Positions 12,833 to 25,307 of a stretch of DNA of 64,000 nt are shown in pieces (within the stretch, counting starts at the first letter, position 1; every line of letters starts with the position of its first letter). Source of the DNA: Saturnia japonica (Eukaryota > Arthropoda > Insecta > Lepidoptera > Saturniidae). Both the position numbers and the translations under genes were made by a program. Under the pieces are notes generated by a model. It did not search any database. It was given only the letters and a program-made list of their open reading frames with translations, and was not told the origin of the DNA. The stretch is from the NCBI GenBank assembly GCA_033032175.1, contig CM065307.1, positions 3,100,001 to 3,164,000 of the forward strand, given 5' to 3'.

Positions 12833-14331
12833 AATTAACGGGGATTCTCTTTCACCATAATATGTTTATGTATTGTATTTACAAAAAAATAAGATTTCAT
12901 TCATTAAATTCATTATTAGTTTAAAATTTTCACTATAACAACACCAATTTGATACATAAAAGTAGGTATTATAATTATAAACTTTACGACAGGTAATACA
13001 AAAAACGTTGAAAGAAAAAAAAAACTATTCTTTATGGATTGTAACTCAATTCTTTTTTATTTGCTACCATATCAGCTATAACACAACAACGTTAAGTGAA
13101 AATTTGAACCGGCTAATAATTTTGGTTCAAAAGAAACAAAACTCTCGGATGTAGCACGAACAGCGTGCGTTTTGAAACAGTGTTCGTTTTTTGGAAACTG
13201 AATCCAAAAAACGGTCGTAAACGTTAAGTGTAGTTTTACCTCAGCCATATCAGCTTATCAACTCTCGGTGAAGTCGTTAAATAGGTACTTACTTAGACCC
13301 GCGTGCCGCATCTCAAATGGTCCTATTCAGGTCACGTACAGCGAACGAATTCCCTCGCTCTTGTTCACTTGCATTATTATGCGTTGACGCTACCTTACGC
13401 ATACCAGAACGACTGTTTCTATGGAACTTTAGACTTGTATTTTTTTTAATTAGTTCAAAATATCATAAAAATGTTTCCATGACGATTTTATCTCGAGAGG
13501 TTCGAATGAAAACGGAGAAAAAGTGTCATCGTAAAATGAATTTAAAGAGTTTTTTTTTTTCTAGAATAAGATCTAGTTTGATTTTTTAGAATTAAAATAC
13601 TTCACAGTGAATGTTTATTTTTCAGTTCAATAAACAGTGGTAAAACATTTGCCAGTGTCATTGTTATATTTTATTTAAATATAATCTGCAATGTTCAAGC
13701 ATACTAAACATGGTCGATTCATATTATAGTTTAAATATAAATAAATGACCAAACCAAAGTAGATGACTGAGAAATGTGACGTCACTTGTTTCATATTTTA
13801 CGAATAACGAAAAAATACAAAATATGTATTTGTTATATTTTTATGAAGTTATTTTGTTCAGCAAATATTTTTTTTTAAATCACTAATTTCACATTTGGTA
13901 ATTAGTTTTATTAAGTCATAGTAGCCAAAGATCTTATACCAAACAGCCACTAACATCTTACCCCACCATTTTTTTTACAATTTTAGCTAAAGGGTTTTTT
14001 TTGTACGTTTCACGTGAAAAAATATTTTAAGGACTGATACTTAATATATGGACAGTATAATAATTTCCTTTATCAATGTTTTTATTAACAATATCTAAAA
14101 AACGTTTAACTAAATGTATCTGTGGTCAATTCTCTTTCTAAGTAAATTGTATTTAAATGTTCAGAAAATGTCTTACAATGATCGTACAAACTTCCATAGA
14201 CATAAATCACATATCATAGATTATCCGTAGACAAGCATCATAGAATATTACTTACAACAACCATTATGACGTTTATAAAATACACTATACAAAGTTTTCC
14301 ATTACCCCAAAAAATATCATCGATAATGAAA

Positions 14332-14872
14332 TCTAAATTGTACAATTAATAAAATGACAGCGTCTGTTTCTAATATCAAAATAACAGCTTTAAACTAAAA
14401 ATGCATATGAAAGTGTATACGGTACTTACCTAAAACAAAAACCAATCTTTCAAATTTTTGTCTGTCTGCTGGTTCCGGGTAAATTCCCGAAACGGTTGGA
14501 CCGATTTCGACAAGACTTTCACTAGCAGATAGGTGATTGATTATACGAGTACTTAGTAACTTAAGTGACTTTTTTAAGATTAGGGTTCTGCGCATGTAAC
14601 TAAAAACTGGCCATGGTGAATTAATTAGGGCGCTTAAATGGCTTACGCTGAGTAAACCATAAGAGATATTTCAAATGAATGTACTACATAATTGTAGTTA
14701 TTAAAAAGACAAAGAAAAAAAGCCAGAAAGAGCATATTCATATCTTGTAAGGATCACCCACAATAAGCATTTTATCTTTCAACTGGGAGCGGGAGTAGTA
14801 CGATTCGCGCGTACGCCGCGTATATCGACGACATTATGTAGTCCACGGGAGCGAAGCCGCGGTACGACTACT
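14332..14872 (+). mobile_element. Helitron-like family A copy
   Basis: It begins A|TCTAAATTGTACAATTAATA and ends near GAGCGAAGCCGCGGTACGAC, where the usual CTAG has decayed. The internal blocks match the copy at 50927-51466. Confidence 0.65.
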
Positions 14873-15878
14873 ATTAAATATTATTTACAAACAATTGACC
14901 TGAATAACGCTTTCGTAATGGGAGCGGTTCTGTAAACGCGTTATCTTCCTTAATTATGATTAATGATACTTGCCCCGTGTATTTTACGGTAATAAATATT
15001 CTGTGTGTGTTTTTAAACAGGGTTAATAAGTAAATAAATGTGCTGTACTTTTGCGATGTTTCTTGCTTTTTAATTGTAGTAATACTGTATTAATTTTGCC
15101 ATTTAAAGAAATAAGAGTATTTAATAACATTCGTCTGTAAGTGTTGAATATCCTAATTTGGATGAACGAAATTGACTTGACACTGGCAGAGTTCATAATT
15201 ACGAGACGCCATTAAAAAAAAGTTTGTACTAAAATCAAGCAGGATTGACCAATGTCATTATTGTTAGATATCAGTTTTAAAAGATTATAAATTCAACAGA
15301 CATGCCATTGACCTTTTGAAATAGAGACGCATATAAAATAATTTTCATAAAGCAGCATCCCCAGGCGGGGCACAGTGGGCCACGGTCTGTTCAAACAAAG
15401 ACCGTTTGGGGAACGACTGTTTATTTGACTTTCATCACGTTCCGATTAAAGATTAGGGAAAGGTCGTATATAATGATGAGTTTTTTAGGTCTATGTGCGA
15501 CATCCTAATTTATTTTAGTCTTATTATAAGTCATAATTCATCCATACAATATGTAAATACATTACAATATTTTAACCATTAACTTATAGGAATAGATTAA
15601 TTATTGGTTTCCATTGGTTGTAACGCCAACTCCATATGAATGACAGTTAGTGTTTTATAAAACGATTTGAAACGCCAATGAACGTTCAAAGAACTGATAA
15701 TGATATTTAAAAAAATGGTCTCCGCATCAGATTGTATTTCTACTTGTTTTTCATCTTATTTAATGGCACGTGTGTTTATACACAATTCTGCCAATGTCAC
15801 GCGGATATTATATTTTCTAATCTTCAAAGTTTTAAGTAAGTCAGAGATGGTAGTTCCTTTTCTAGAACAAACTAGCCT

Positions 15879-16118
15879 TGTAACTTTTAGTTGAGTGACA
15901 ATGTCATTATTTTGGGAAGTCTAAGTTCAAAGGCACTGGTCAGGTTAGGATTCGCAGTAATAATTTATTTTATTTAATATATTAGTAACAGATATTATAG
16001 ATTAATTTTAGTTTTCTGCACTCCTTGCTTCACTTATTAATATATAGATATTATAATATTTTTTTTAAGCGTATTACGTGCACGGAAATACTGAGATTTA
16101 GCATGGTTAAAGTTTATA
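15879..16118 (+). repeat. Helitron-like family B copy, truncated and internally rearranged
   Basis: 15879-16048 matches the plus-oriented family from TTGAGTGACAATGTCA to the terminal TATTAATATATAGA|T. The block normally between CTGCACTCC and TTGCTTCACT is absent. Its reverse complement (AAGCGTATTACGTGCACGG onward) lies just outside the end at 16067-16118. The half carrying the CTAG end is missing. Confidence 0.65.
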
Positions 16119-18904
16119 AATAAAAGTTTATGTAACAAAATTGATAAAACACTTCATCACTCTTAGCGTCTGTAAATATTAATATCAATGCTGTGGTGAG
16201 TCACGTTATCGCTTGTCTATAGACACATCGCGACGTGTTGCCCCTTGTATATGGGAGGCAACATCCGACTGTGGTACAAGTTATAAGATCTTTTTTGTCA
16301 TTCGTTTTTTGATCTTATCTTGTTTATATGTATATATATATTAGTTAAAGTCGGTGTGTGAAGTGTGATCGTAACTAAGGTTCAAAGTTACAGCAGATCG
16401 AATTTTTCTTAACTGTTATTGCACAGGAAAAAGACAGACATATAAAAATTATTATTTAAATTATTTGTGTACAGTTAGGCGGCCTTATCGCTTAGAGCGA
16501 TTTCTTCCAGGCAACCTTAAAGATAAATAAATATAAATGGAAATAAGTTTTGTGGCGGCAAACACATATATCACAAACATATAAATTGTACAATCAAATA
16601 CCAGGTACATAGAACATACACGTAAACTACATAAATAATAAATTATAAAATTTTCACACATAACAAAAATACTACAATAATAATACTAATTAATAATAGT
16701 ACACACACACAAATGTTTTATCAGAGTGAGGCAATGACGACGTAGTAGTAGTCTTTCAAGGATGTGTAAATTCGATTTCTTCGTAAGTTTCTACCTGTTT
16801 AATGAATAAGTGAATTTAAACCTTCAGAAGTTGTTGACATCACTTTGTCAACAGGAACAGAACCAACCAATTTAAATTAAAATACAGTTTAATGTGTGTT
16901 TCAGTAGACAATACTAGCATTTATACTGGCATGTAATAATATTTAAAAATCTCAAAATAAATCGAGAGATAAATTCATATTGTTTCTTCACAAAATTATT
17001 TAGATTTTGTTCGATAAAGTCGATTAATTATAGAGATAAAGTTTATTTCATAATGCTGGATTGTTTGTTACAAAGCTGTGAGAATATATCCAAATTCTTT
17101 ACATTAAAACTTTGCAAAAAATATCTAATAAATAAAATTTGAATATAATAATGCAAATTGCCAGTTCGTGCAATATATAGTCCTAAAGCGAGCATTTTTG
17201 CACGAAACCGAAACCACATCACTGAACACTAGATTTTTATAAATCATAGCTAATAAAACACTCTCGATCAATAAAAAAAGTAAACCAAATTGGTTTATTG
17301 GTTTGGGAGCTACAATGCTACTGACAGAATTTCATGTCGTTATCCTTTATTTACGTCGGGGTTAAAAAATAATATTTTTCAACCCTCACATAATTATTAA
17401 TAATGAATAAATTTTATCCAAAAATATTTCCACGTGTACAATTACTTGTGTATGTATATCAATTACAAGTAAAAATAAGTTCATTTCCCCGCAGTCCTTC
17501 CGATACTTGAACCAGCTTCTTAATATTTGAGTTATCTAAACTACACACGAAATTCGTTTGTAAATATCGACGGATAAGACATATATTCCCAAACAAAGCT
17601 TAGAATAACCGCGTATGTAAATCACAGATTCCTTTTGATCCCTTCGAAGTCATAGAAATCACGATTCGTATGATGGCTAAACAGTCGACACCGAATATGA
17701 ACGTATTTGTGTTTATTAAGTTGTCATTTGAAATAAATTTGATTACGTTTTTAAGATAATTCGAAATTCTTGGCAACTTGGCTGTGGGAATTAATGTATG
17801 CTTCGTTATTTTTTTAAGTTATTGATGGCTTTTTTGTATACAAAATATACTCAATTTCACAAAAATGGATCCTTTATAATACCAATTCTCAGATAAATTT
17901 GATAGCAAAGTTTATAATATAGGTGAATCTCCGATGCGTATAGACTACTACATATATCGAATATTCTAGCATGATCTATGATGCTTATGAGTTTATGCTT
18001 AAGGTTATGAGCTATATGGTGCCTGAATGGTAAACTGAGAAACCATTATTTACATAAAATTATATTATCTTCTATTTAAATAAAATGATTTAGGTTTGGC
18101 GTTTCGCGCGTATCACGCAAAAGCTAGATTTTGATACTTTTTTGTTGTTTTTCTCTTTAGATACTCGGGTCATTATCAAACCAAAAAATTATCACGACAT
18201 TTTCGTTCAATAAAAAGTTATTATACTTTTAAGAAACTACGATTTTTATAAGCATTAAGCCGCGGACACAGTTAGTAATATTATAAAACCCAGAGATTCT
18301 TTGTTTGTTTGAACTCGCAAATTTCTCGAACTTACCTCTCAGATAGCGGAGCAGTAACCAAGAAAAAAGCAAATCGTGAGGTTCGGTTAATGATATGATA
18401 AGATGGAAACTTTTAAACTGGGAATGAAAAACCTTGAATCAAACTTTAGTTTTGGACTAAGCAAGAATTCTATCGAACGCATCTCAACCCTCCTGCTCTG
18501 TCAGTAATGCAATAAAGCCAACGGCATTGGACGGATGTTTAAACTTATTTGCGACCCCAACGCGCTACGGGTCGCATAGACCCCTCACAGAAAGGGTACC
18601 GTTACTTCTGTCTGTTTCCAGTTCAAATTTTAAGTTTGATGAACAAAATATAGTCTTGTGTTGATAAATCGCTTTCTATTTGTATAATAATTCGTTATAA
18701 TTAAGCCAGTCAGAATATAAATAATTAATTTAAATATGTATATATAAAATTTTTGGCATTTGGAATCACTGTGTTTAAACTCAAGCCAATTCTGGACGTT
18801 TCCTCAGTCATTTTTATATTATGTAATTGATTAATATATTCTACAATGGTTGGTACATAAGAGAAATTTACTTCTAGTACAGACACATTTTTTTTGGAGA
18901 TTTC

Positions 18905-19105
18905 TTTCTACTTAAGGCAGCCCGACCAGTGAAAAACCTTCACCCTACAGAATATCGCAGCCAAATAACCTTGTGTTGTGATCCTGCGGTGAGTAGTGTT
19001 TCCAAAGTCAAATCCAAAAGGGATTCAATGTCAGTAACGTATTAGACCATATACTTAGGTAACTGCTTACAATCAGGCAAGTCGTACGCTTGTTAACCAC
19101 CTTAG
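18905..19105 (+). repeat. LINE 3'-tail repeat (family G)
   Basis: It contains AATATCGCAGCCAAATAACC then TTGTGTTGTGATCCTGCGGT, and ends GTAACTGCTTACAATCAGGC. It matches the tails at 46340-46505 and, reversed, 23935-24195. It lies about 350 bases before the first recognised dlp exon. Confidence 0.55.
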
Positions 19106-19456
19106 TTGTTAAAAAATGAGATAATTAACACAGTAGAAATATTCAAAACAAAGGTACAAAAAATTTTTTTGGGATAAGGGAGATATGCATCACCAATACA
19201 CAGGGGACCCTACTTGAAAAGTGCTGAGCATCCCAAACGAGTATTCTAGAAGAAGCGAACTTCATTACGTGCAAGAATAGACATATCGCTCTTCTTTTTG
19301 TAAAAAGTTCCAGTATACATCTTGGAATAGTACTAACATTTGTGTATATTCATTTTATGAACGCTTTGACACGGTTGATTTTCGCATCACGGCGTCTATC
19401 GATTATGATACAATCAAGCCAAGTTAAAACTTAATAACTTCTCTTCTTGTTGATAG

Positions 19457-19609
19457 ATGCCGACCAACTCTGCTTAAAGCAGGGATGCTGTGGGCCCAAC
19501 TCGAGGCCGCGGCTCACACAGCAAGCACGCACGCAGCTTGAATCAGCACTGCGCAGTGAACTGAACAAGCTCGCTGACATGCTGTCGAACAGGGCGACCA
19601 AATTCGATG
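19457..19609 (+). CDS. dlp: Glypican dlp, exon with N-terminal CC motif
   Basis: This exon gives residues 1-51 and the first base of 52. The acceptor follows a pyrimidine-rich tract ending TTGATAG, and the donor is G|GTAAGT. The peptide contains LCLKQGCCGP (Cys 6, 11, 12), matching the C...G..CC signature at the start of the mature glypican core. A predicted amphipathic helix follows, ending NRATKFD, the counterpart of the vertebrate SR.KKFDEFF region. The exon is 153 bp with phase 1 on both sides, so at least one exon must precede it. That exon should carry the signal peptide and the first conserved Cys. A start codon inside this exon is unlikely, because it would remove the signal peptide needed for secretion. 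The next exon is 22.5 kb away. Confidence 0.9.
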
Positions 19610-20084
19610 GTAAGTTCATTATTTCCATTAAAAAAAAACAACTTATTTACCAGATTAGGTAATACAACTATACTTATAGAGCTAAGATGTTTTTATAAGT
19701 GTAGATTCGTTACCCGCGCTCTATTTTGGTAATAAAAAAGTCGGGCAATTTACCTGATATTCTCTTAGTCACGTATTATCCAGTGTCATGGTTGCACATA
19801 AATACAACTCAAAATATATATTCCTTTCATTCTAACAATAAAAATAACGTAGGATATCTTTTATATTATTCCCTTTTTTTACGTATTATAGTATAACTGA
19901 AAGCGATCTGATAATTTGTATGTATAGTTTAATTACGCTGTTTTTTAGTGCAATGATGTTGGCGTATGACGCGTCTATATATAAAATGTCATTAATATAG
20001 ACTAAATACATATTTCTGATGTAAAAAAAATTAGTTATCACCGATGGGAAAATATCGATCCGGTATACATTTACCCCTCCTTGT

Positions 20085-20425
20085 TCGTATCAATCAAAAC
20101 ATTGAGGTTTTTTTTTTTTTTGAACTGACTACACTGTTAGCCTTAGGGGCCCTATCCAAAAACAGAGCCGCTGCGGCTTTTACAGCTTCACCGGACTTGA
20201 CCATTGTGAGGAAATTGGAACGCCTTATAAAACGTTCATATATCATCACAATGCTGGGTGTTACCGTGCGTGAGAATCCGAAATAACACGGAATGTGGGA
20301 GGCCATCTTTTGGTTTGTCGCGTTTCGGGACCAACCAGTGTATATCCAGCTGCCGATAGGCTTGACATCGATGAACAGCGATGGATTGCCGATTTCACGA
20401 TGGTCACCGTTTTTTTTTTATTGTA
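20085..20425 (-). repeat. Interspersed repeat family H
   Basis: The minus strand contains GGTGAAGCTGTAAAAGCCGC and GGATATACACTGGTTGGTCC followed by CGAAACGCGACAAACC. Partial copies are at 26450-26545 and 53515-53655. It reads open over parts of both strands but matches no protein I know. Confidence 0.55.
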
Positions 20426-20649
20426 CATAGGTTTGGATTGGATTAGGCATAAAGCCGTCACTTCGAAGTGATATATTAAAAAAAAAATGTAATGGGAAGT
20501 ACAGAACTCGGCATTTGAAGCTTGTGTGGGGGATTAAGCTCTTGCCTTCGTTTAAAAAGCTTTTGGCCAGCTGTTAATATTGTTGTTTTTTTTTTCTATG
20601 GGTAGGTTTGCGTTTGACCACTATCTCGCCTGATCGTAAGTTATAATGT

Positions 20650-20950
20650 GATCTACGATGGAGCACGCTTGCCTAGAAGGTACCTATTCACTCCAGACTT
20701 GAAGAAACCCAGGTTATATTTATCGGGAAATACGAAATCCGGCAAAGTGTTCCACTCTATAGCGGTGCGCATTATAAATGTGCTAGCAAAACGCTTTGTG
20801 CGCACTGGTGGAATATATACCATAAATCGATGACGCTTCGCCTTGTCTCTTGTCGTCCGATGGTGGAAATGAGATGGGGGAATTAAGTGGTGCAATTCCA
20901 ACGCACACTCGCCGAAATGTGTCCGGTAAAAAACCGATAAACTGGCAACT
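20650..20950 (-). pseudogene. LINE reverse transcriptase C-terminus, decayed fragment
   Basis: The minus strand reads SHFHHRTTRDKAKRHRF, then FASTFIMRTAIEWNTLP and NLGFFKSGVNRYLLGKRAPS followed by a stop. This is the characteristic C-terminal end of Jockey/CR1-type reverse transcriptase proteins of moths (...RTA.LWN.LP..VFP..YN.G.FK..VNR.L.GKR). Only about 90 codons remain and the polymerase motifs are absent. A 3' tail with CAGGCGAGATAGTGGTCAAA follows. Confidence 0.75.
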
Positions 20951-21032
20951 TTCCACCGATGTTTAAGGCTTTGCAGCCTTGCTCAACTAGCGAATACTTT
21001 AACACTTCATATGCTAATGAATCTCGAGTAAT

Positions 21033-21523
21033 CTATTGTAATGTCAAAATAACAGTTTTTTACTAAATGAATATGAAAGTATATACGATACCTATAACGA
21101 AAAGCCCATTTTTAAATTTTTTGTCGGTCTGTCTGTTTGTTCCGGGTAATCTCCGAAACGGTTGGACCGATTTTGACAGGACTTTCACTGATAGATAGTT
21201 GATGATATAGGGAGTAATTTAGGCTACTTTTATTTTAGAAAAATAATTAGGGTTCCTCACAAATAAAAAAAATTGGTCATGGTGAATCAATTTTTGCGCT
21301 TAAATGGCTTATGCTGAGTAAACCATAAGAGATATAGCAAATTAATGTACTACATAATCATAGGCATTAAAAAGACCTACAAAAAAGCCGGGAGAGTATA
21401 CATCTATCTTCTAAGGAATACCCACAATAAACATTTTTGTCTTTAAAATAGTCGGGAGCGGAGGAGCAAGATTCGCGCGGGCTTTCTGTAGTCCACGTGA
21501 GCGAAGCCACGGGCACAGCTTGT
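21033..21523 (+). mobile_element. Helitron-like family A copy
   Basis: It runs from the AATGTCAAAATAACAG block to GAGCGAAGCCACGGGCACAG then CTTGT, a decayed CTAGT end. The true 5' TC end is not distinct. Confidence 0.65.
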
Positions 21524-21865
21524 AACTAATAAGTGTTATTCAACCGTATCCTCGAGAGTGCAAACATGCCAACAATGAACGGCGTGAGTAGTCGCGTTAT
21601 TAATAACTTCGCTATACCGGCTCGAGTCGAACCGTGTCGGGTTATCGCTAACGAACGGTCGCAGTTCGCACGCACTCGAAGCTACATAAACAAGAACTCT
21701 TCAAGTATTAACACTGCACAGACACTTATAACGGTAGCACACGAGATATTGGATTTATTGTCAAAACCATTACAAGTTGTTGATATTTCATACGTAATCT
21801 CTTCCTCTTTCCGTCTTCTATTTTTACCCGACTGCGAATTAGGTGGGTTATGCTTTTCGAGCGTA

Positions 21866-21885
21866 TATATATATATATATATATC
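21866..21885. repeat. (TA)n microsatellite
   Basis: This is an uninterrupted TA run. A second one is at 39684-39703. Confidence 0.8.
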
Positions 21886-21914
21886 TATTTATTTTTTATT
21901 CTTTTATCGTTATA

Positions 21915-22050
21915 GTTAAGGCTAACCTTATGGTCACAATCTCACCGGATCTTAATAAGTGACGATGTAGCTCAAGGTGGTAGCATGTTAAGCCTAATGG
22001 AAGACTGGCTCGCAAGTGCAGCTGTCGGGACACACCTATTGGTTAATTAC
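21915..22050 (+). repeat. Interspersed repeat family C, 5' part
   Basis: It contains TTATGGTCACAATCTCACCG and AAGCCTAATGGAAGACTGGC. It stops before the GGTAGCTAGCC block found in other copies. Confidence 0.6.
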
Positions 22051-22138
22051 GTATAATAAAATGAAAGCTGAATTAGACGATTTTGTGGCATATAACAGTT
22101 TTTCAGCGGATGCGCGATATATTCACATAATTCATTTT

Positions 22139-22315
22139 TCAACCGACCTCAAAAAAGAAAGAGGTTAATAAATTCGAATGTATATTTTTTATGGATTTGG
22201 GTGATTTTTTTATTGTTGAATAGGGGATACCTCAAGGGTGGCTCCATTTTAATTCCATTGGCATTGCACCTTCGAATTCGAAGCTGCACCGCGAAACTCC
22301 TTAAAATCGTTGAAG
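22139..22315 (+). repeat. Interspersed repeat family F
   Basis: It starts CAACCGACCTCAAAAAAGAA and includes GAATAGGGGATACCTCAAGG and GCAAACTCC-like terminal sequence (ACTCCTTAAAATCGTTGAAG). Confidence 0.65.
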
Positions 22316-22712
22316 CTGGTTTTATTTTTTGTTAAAAGTGAATACTGTAAAAATTATTTAACGTTATATAAATACAGTGGCGGCGCTAGACCAAATGTGG
22401 ACGTCGCGTCGCGTCGCGTCGGTGACATCCGCATTGCGAGGTCTGTTTTATTTCGCAGTCAGAAAACGATAAATAGAATGAGACTGATGCTAATTGCTAA
22501 GCGGGTGATATATAGTATATTTATTTTAAAAATATTTTTGACAACCCTTAAAGCTTATTAATTATAGAATAACCTATAATACTTCACGTATACAAAATTT
22601 CATCAAAATTGGTTAAGAATTAATGCGATTTGCAATTTTTAGAAAATTCTTTGTATTTTTATAATTCTTAAACGTTTTATTGAAAATTCTGATAGCCCAT
22701 CATTCATTGGAA

Positions 22713-23076
22713 TCTATATATTAATAAGTGAAGCAAAAGCTTTCAGTACCTTATTAAGCGTATTGCGTGCACGGAAGACTGTGATTAGGCATGGTTAAAG
22801 TTTATATGAAGGAGTGTAGAAAGCTAAAATCTTATGTATAATATCTGTTACTAATATATTAAATTAAATTAATTAATACTGCGAATCCTAAGCCGAATAG
22901 TGCCATTGAACTTAGACCCCCCAAAATATTGACATTGTCACTCAACGAAAAGTGACAGCAATTAATGTAGATAATACTCATTGTTTAAGTTCATGAAAAC
23001 TACAAATGTCAAACAGAAAATAGTCTATGATCAAAAAGTCGCTAGGTCGAATTTCCGAGCTTAGGGCGATCGCTAG
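22713..23076 (-). mobile_element. Helitron-like family B, both ends present (364 bp)
   Basis: As written on the plus strand it runs A|TCTATATATTAATAAGTG ... GGGCGATCGCTAG|T. This is a TC start after A and a CTAG end before T, the Helitron insertion rule. It is marked minus relative to the copies at 32009 and 46598. There are no terminal inverted repeats and no target duplication. It is non-autonomous: no Rep/helicase coding capacity. Confidence 0.75.
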
Positions 23077-23479
23077 TTATAATAAATACACGTTTTACTT
23101 TGGTTAATTGATACTTAAATAAGTAATCTATATTTACCATCTCATGATAATCCATATTTTGCAATTTTTATAAACCTAGTTTATTTGCGAATAGTTTTGT
23201 TTATAGTAAATCTGAACAGCCCCTTAGCACGTGTCGATTTTATAAATCGTTTAGGTTTAACATCGTCCCGACTCTCGACACCGTCTGTTCAACGTTTTAT
23301 AGCTCATTGTAGGCGCTGTTTAGTCTTCGAATCGTTATGACGTGGACTTAAGTATCGATTTTAATAAAAACATTGACCCCTCACGTACCCTTTGTTTGAA
23401 ATTTTTCGTAACAAGTTTTCTCAATAAAATAAAAGTAAAGTACAACTAACAACAAGACAACGGAAAAAGAAAACCAACT

Positions 23480-23555
23480 TTAATGATTTTCAAGAGTTCC
23501 TTTGTGTATCTTCGAAATCGAAAGTCCAATGCCAACGAAACCCTATCAAACAAAA
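23480..23555 (-). repeat. Interspersed repeat family F, fragment
   Basis: It contains AATGATTTTCAAGAGTTCCT then TTGTGTATCTTCGAAATCGA. It abuts a family E copy. Confidence 0.55.
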
Positions 23556-23559
23556 AAAA

Positions 23560-23912
23560 AAACCTTATTGTAGCTTATGTACAAGAGATAGGCATACGCT
23601 ATCGCTGACTTTTTTTTAGATATACTAAGGACCAATATTATTGTAGAACATTGTGTTTACGTATCATTAACGATTGCGCCTGCGCACGCGAATAAAGCAG
23701 TTCTGAAGGTCCTTGACTCGTAACAGAAATATTTAAAAAATATTTAAGGCTATCTGAGAGTCGTAGCCTAATATTAAATAGCCTATACTATTCCTCGAGA
23801 GTCTGGTTATCATATACAAAAAGAATTTTTCGAATCCGACTGGTAGTTCCAGAGATTAGCGTGTTTAAACAAACAACCAAAAAACTTTTCCGCTTTAATA
23901 AATTATTATAGG
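23560..23912 (-). repeat. Repeat family E copy
   Basis: It contains AAGAGATAGGCATACGCTAT, ATTGCGCCTGCGCACGCGAA and GAATCCGACTGGTAGTTCCA. It is the reverse of the copy at 29208-29745. Confidence 0.6.
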
Positions 23913-23934
23913 TTAGTTTTTGTTTTAAATAGTA

Positions 23935-24195
23935 CAGAGGTGGAAAACAAGCATAGGTCCCGCCTGATGGTAAGCGGCTACCGTAGCCTATGGACGCTAG
24001 TAATACCATAGGTATCATCAATAGGGCGTTACCGACCTTAAATCCTCCTCCCACAAGGAAACTACGCACTGCAGCAACACGACACAAGGTCATTTGGCTG
24101 CGATCTTCAGTAGGGTGGAGATATTCCACCAGTCTGGCTGCCATAAGTAAAGAGAAACCTTCAAAGAAGTTTCTCTGTGCCCTACCTCTCCTAAA
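23935..24195 (-). repeat. LINE 3'-tail repeat (family G)
   Basis: It contains CCGCCTGATGGTAAGCGGCT then ACCGTAGCCTATGGACGC, and GGCTGCGATCTTCAGTAGGG. It is a long tail copy with no protein-coding part recognised. Confidence 0.6.
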
Positions 24196-24613
24196 ACAGA
24201 CATCTCTTGTCTATACAGAACTACCAATTTATTAATATAGATACGTACAAAAAAGAACATGGTAGGTGCATTATTATAGCTTTACTAATTACAACCCACG
24301 TTCAATTTTTAAAACACGTCTAATGTTTTACATTCGACATTTCAAAAAGAGGTTGTAAAAGCAACAACAATTTCTATTATAAGTACAAATCGTGAAATAA
24401 CGCGTGTAAAACCGTGGGAGTTTTGTTCTTCACTGCAGCGTACTGTATTGAAACAGAAGCCTGAATGATACGTTAGGAAAGTGTAAATATTTGTTGTTGA
24501 CGGTTACCGCCCGACAACCGGACGGCGCGGCACAGCGCGGCGCCGCGGACGTAAACTTCGGTCGACAAGAGCCCCTACTACCGGTCTGTAGTTAACATAC
24601 TACCCGTGTTTTA

Positions 24614-24947
24614 TCATTATATTAATACGTAAAACAAGAACTTTGTACCCCTTTTTAAACGTATTGCGTGCATGGGAGACTGAGATTTGGCATGGTTAAA
24701 AGTTTATATGGAGAAAGAGTGCAGAAAGCTACAATTTATCTATAGTATCGGTTACTAATATATTAAATAAAATAAATTAATACTACGAATCCTAACCTGA
24801 CCAGTGCCTTTGAACTTAGACCCCCCAAAATATTGACATTGTCACTCAATGAAAAGTGATAGCAGTGATATAATATTTATTGTTTAGGTTCATACTGCAA
24901 ATGTCAAGAAGTCGCTGGTCGAATTTCGATCATTGAGCGTCCGCTAG
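24614..24947 (-). mobile_element. Helitron-like family B copy
   Basis: As written it runs A|TCATTATATTAATACG ... TCCGCTAG|T, with both end rules kept. It is nine bases from the next Helitron-like element at 24957. Confidence 0.65.
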
Positions 24948-24956
24948 TATTTATAA

Positions 24957-25307
24957 CTAGCTATGCCGCACAGTTTCACCCGTGTAGCGTCTCTTTGTTC
25001 TCACTTTCCGTAATTGCCTAAAGCTTATCACGCGTATTATAACACGACTAGATGTTGTCTGTGGTTTCGCTCGCGTCAAGTTTAGAATATCCAGCTGTTA
25101 CATATTTTGTCCATACAAAATTTGAAACCACGTTACACCCATTTAGCAGTTGCATTTTTACAAATCCGTTCTTAGTGGATGCTTACGTCATAACATACAC
25201 CCGTTTGCCAAATTTCAGCCCAATCCGTTCGTTGGGTTGAGCTATGTGTTGATAGATTAGGCACTCAGTCACTCATGGTTTTCTTTTATTTATTTATTTT
25301 ATTTAGA
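24957..25307 (-). mobile_element. Helitron-like family M copy
   Basis: Plus-strand ends are A|CTAGCTATGCCGCACAG and TTATTTTATTTAGA|T. Read on the minus strand this is A|TC...CTAG|T. It contains AGCTATGTGTTGATAGATTA, shared with 8712-8931. Confidence 0.65.

Larger units (their letters stand above)
1..19456 (+). other. Region upstream of first recognised exon (intron 1 and/or 5' flank of dlp)
   Basis: There is no host coding exon that I can support here. Because the exon at 19457 begins in phase 1, at least its closing part must be intron. A signal-peptide exon was looked for in the GC-richer patches (1-250, 6400-6660, 7500-7640, 9935-10070, 12180-12300) and not found. The remainder is AT-rich unique DNA with the repeats listed separately. 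Short open frames in this stretch show no recognisable family. Confidence 0.6.

Noticed and set aside
21533..21919. 128-codon plus-strand frame
   Set aside because: Its end runs through a (TA)n microsatellite and it shows no domain. It also lies after the first dlp exon, inside the intron.
23788..24144. 118-codon minus-strand frame
   Set aside because: It lies across repeat families E and G. Its apparent protein is translated repeat sequence.
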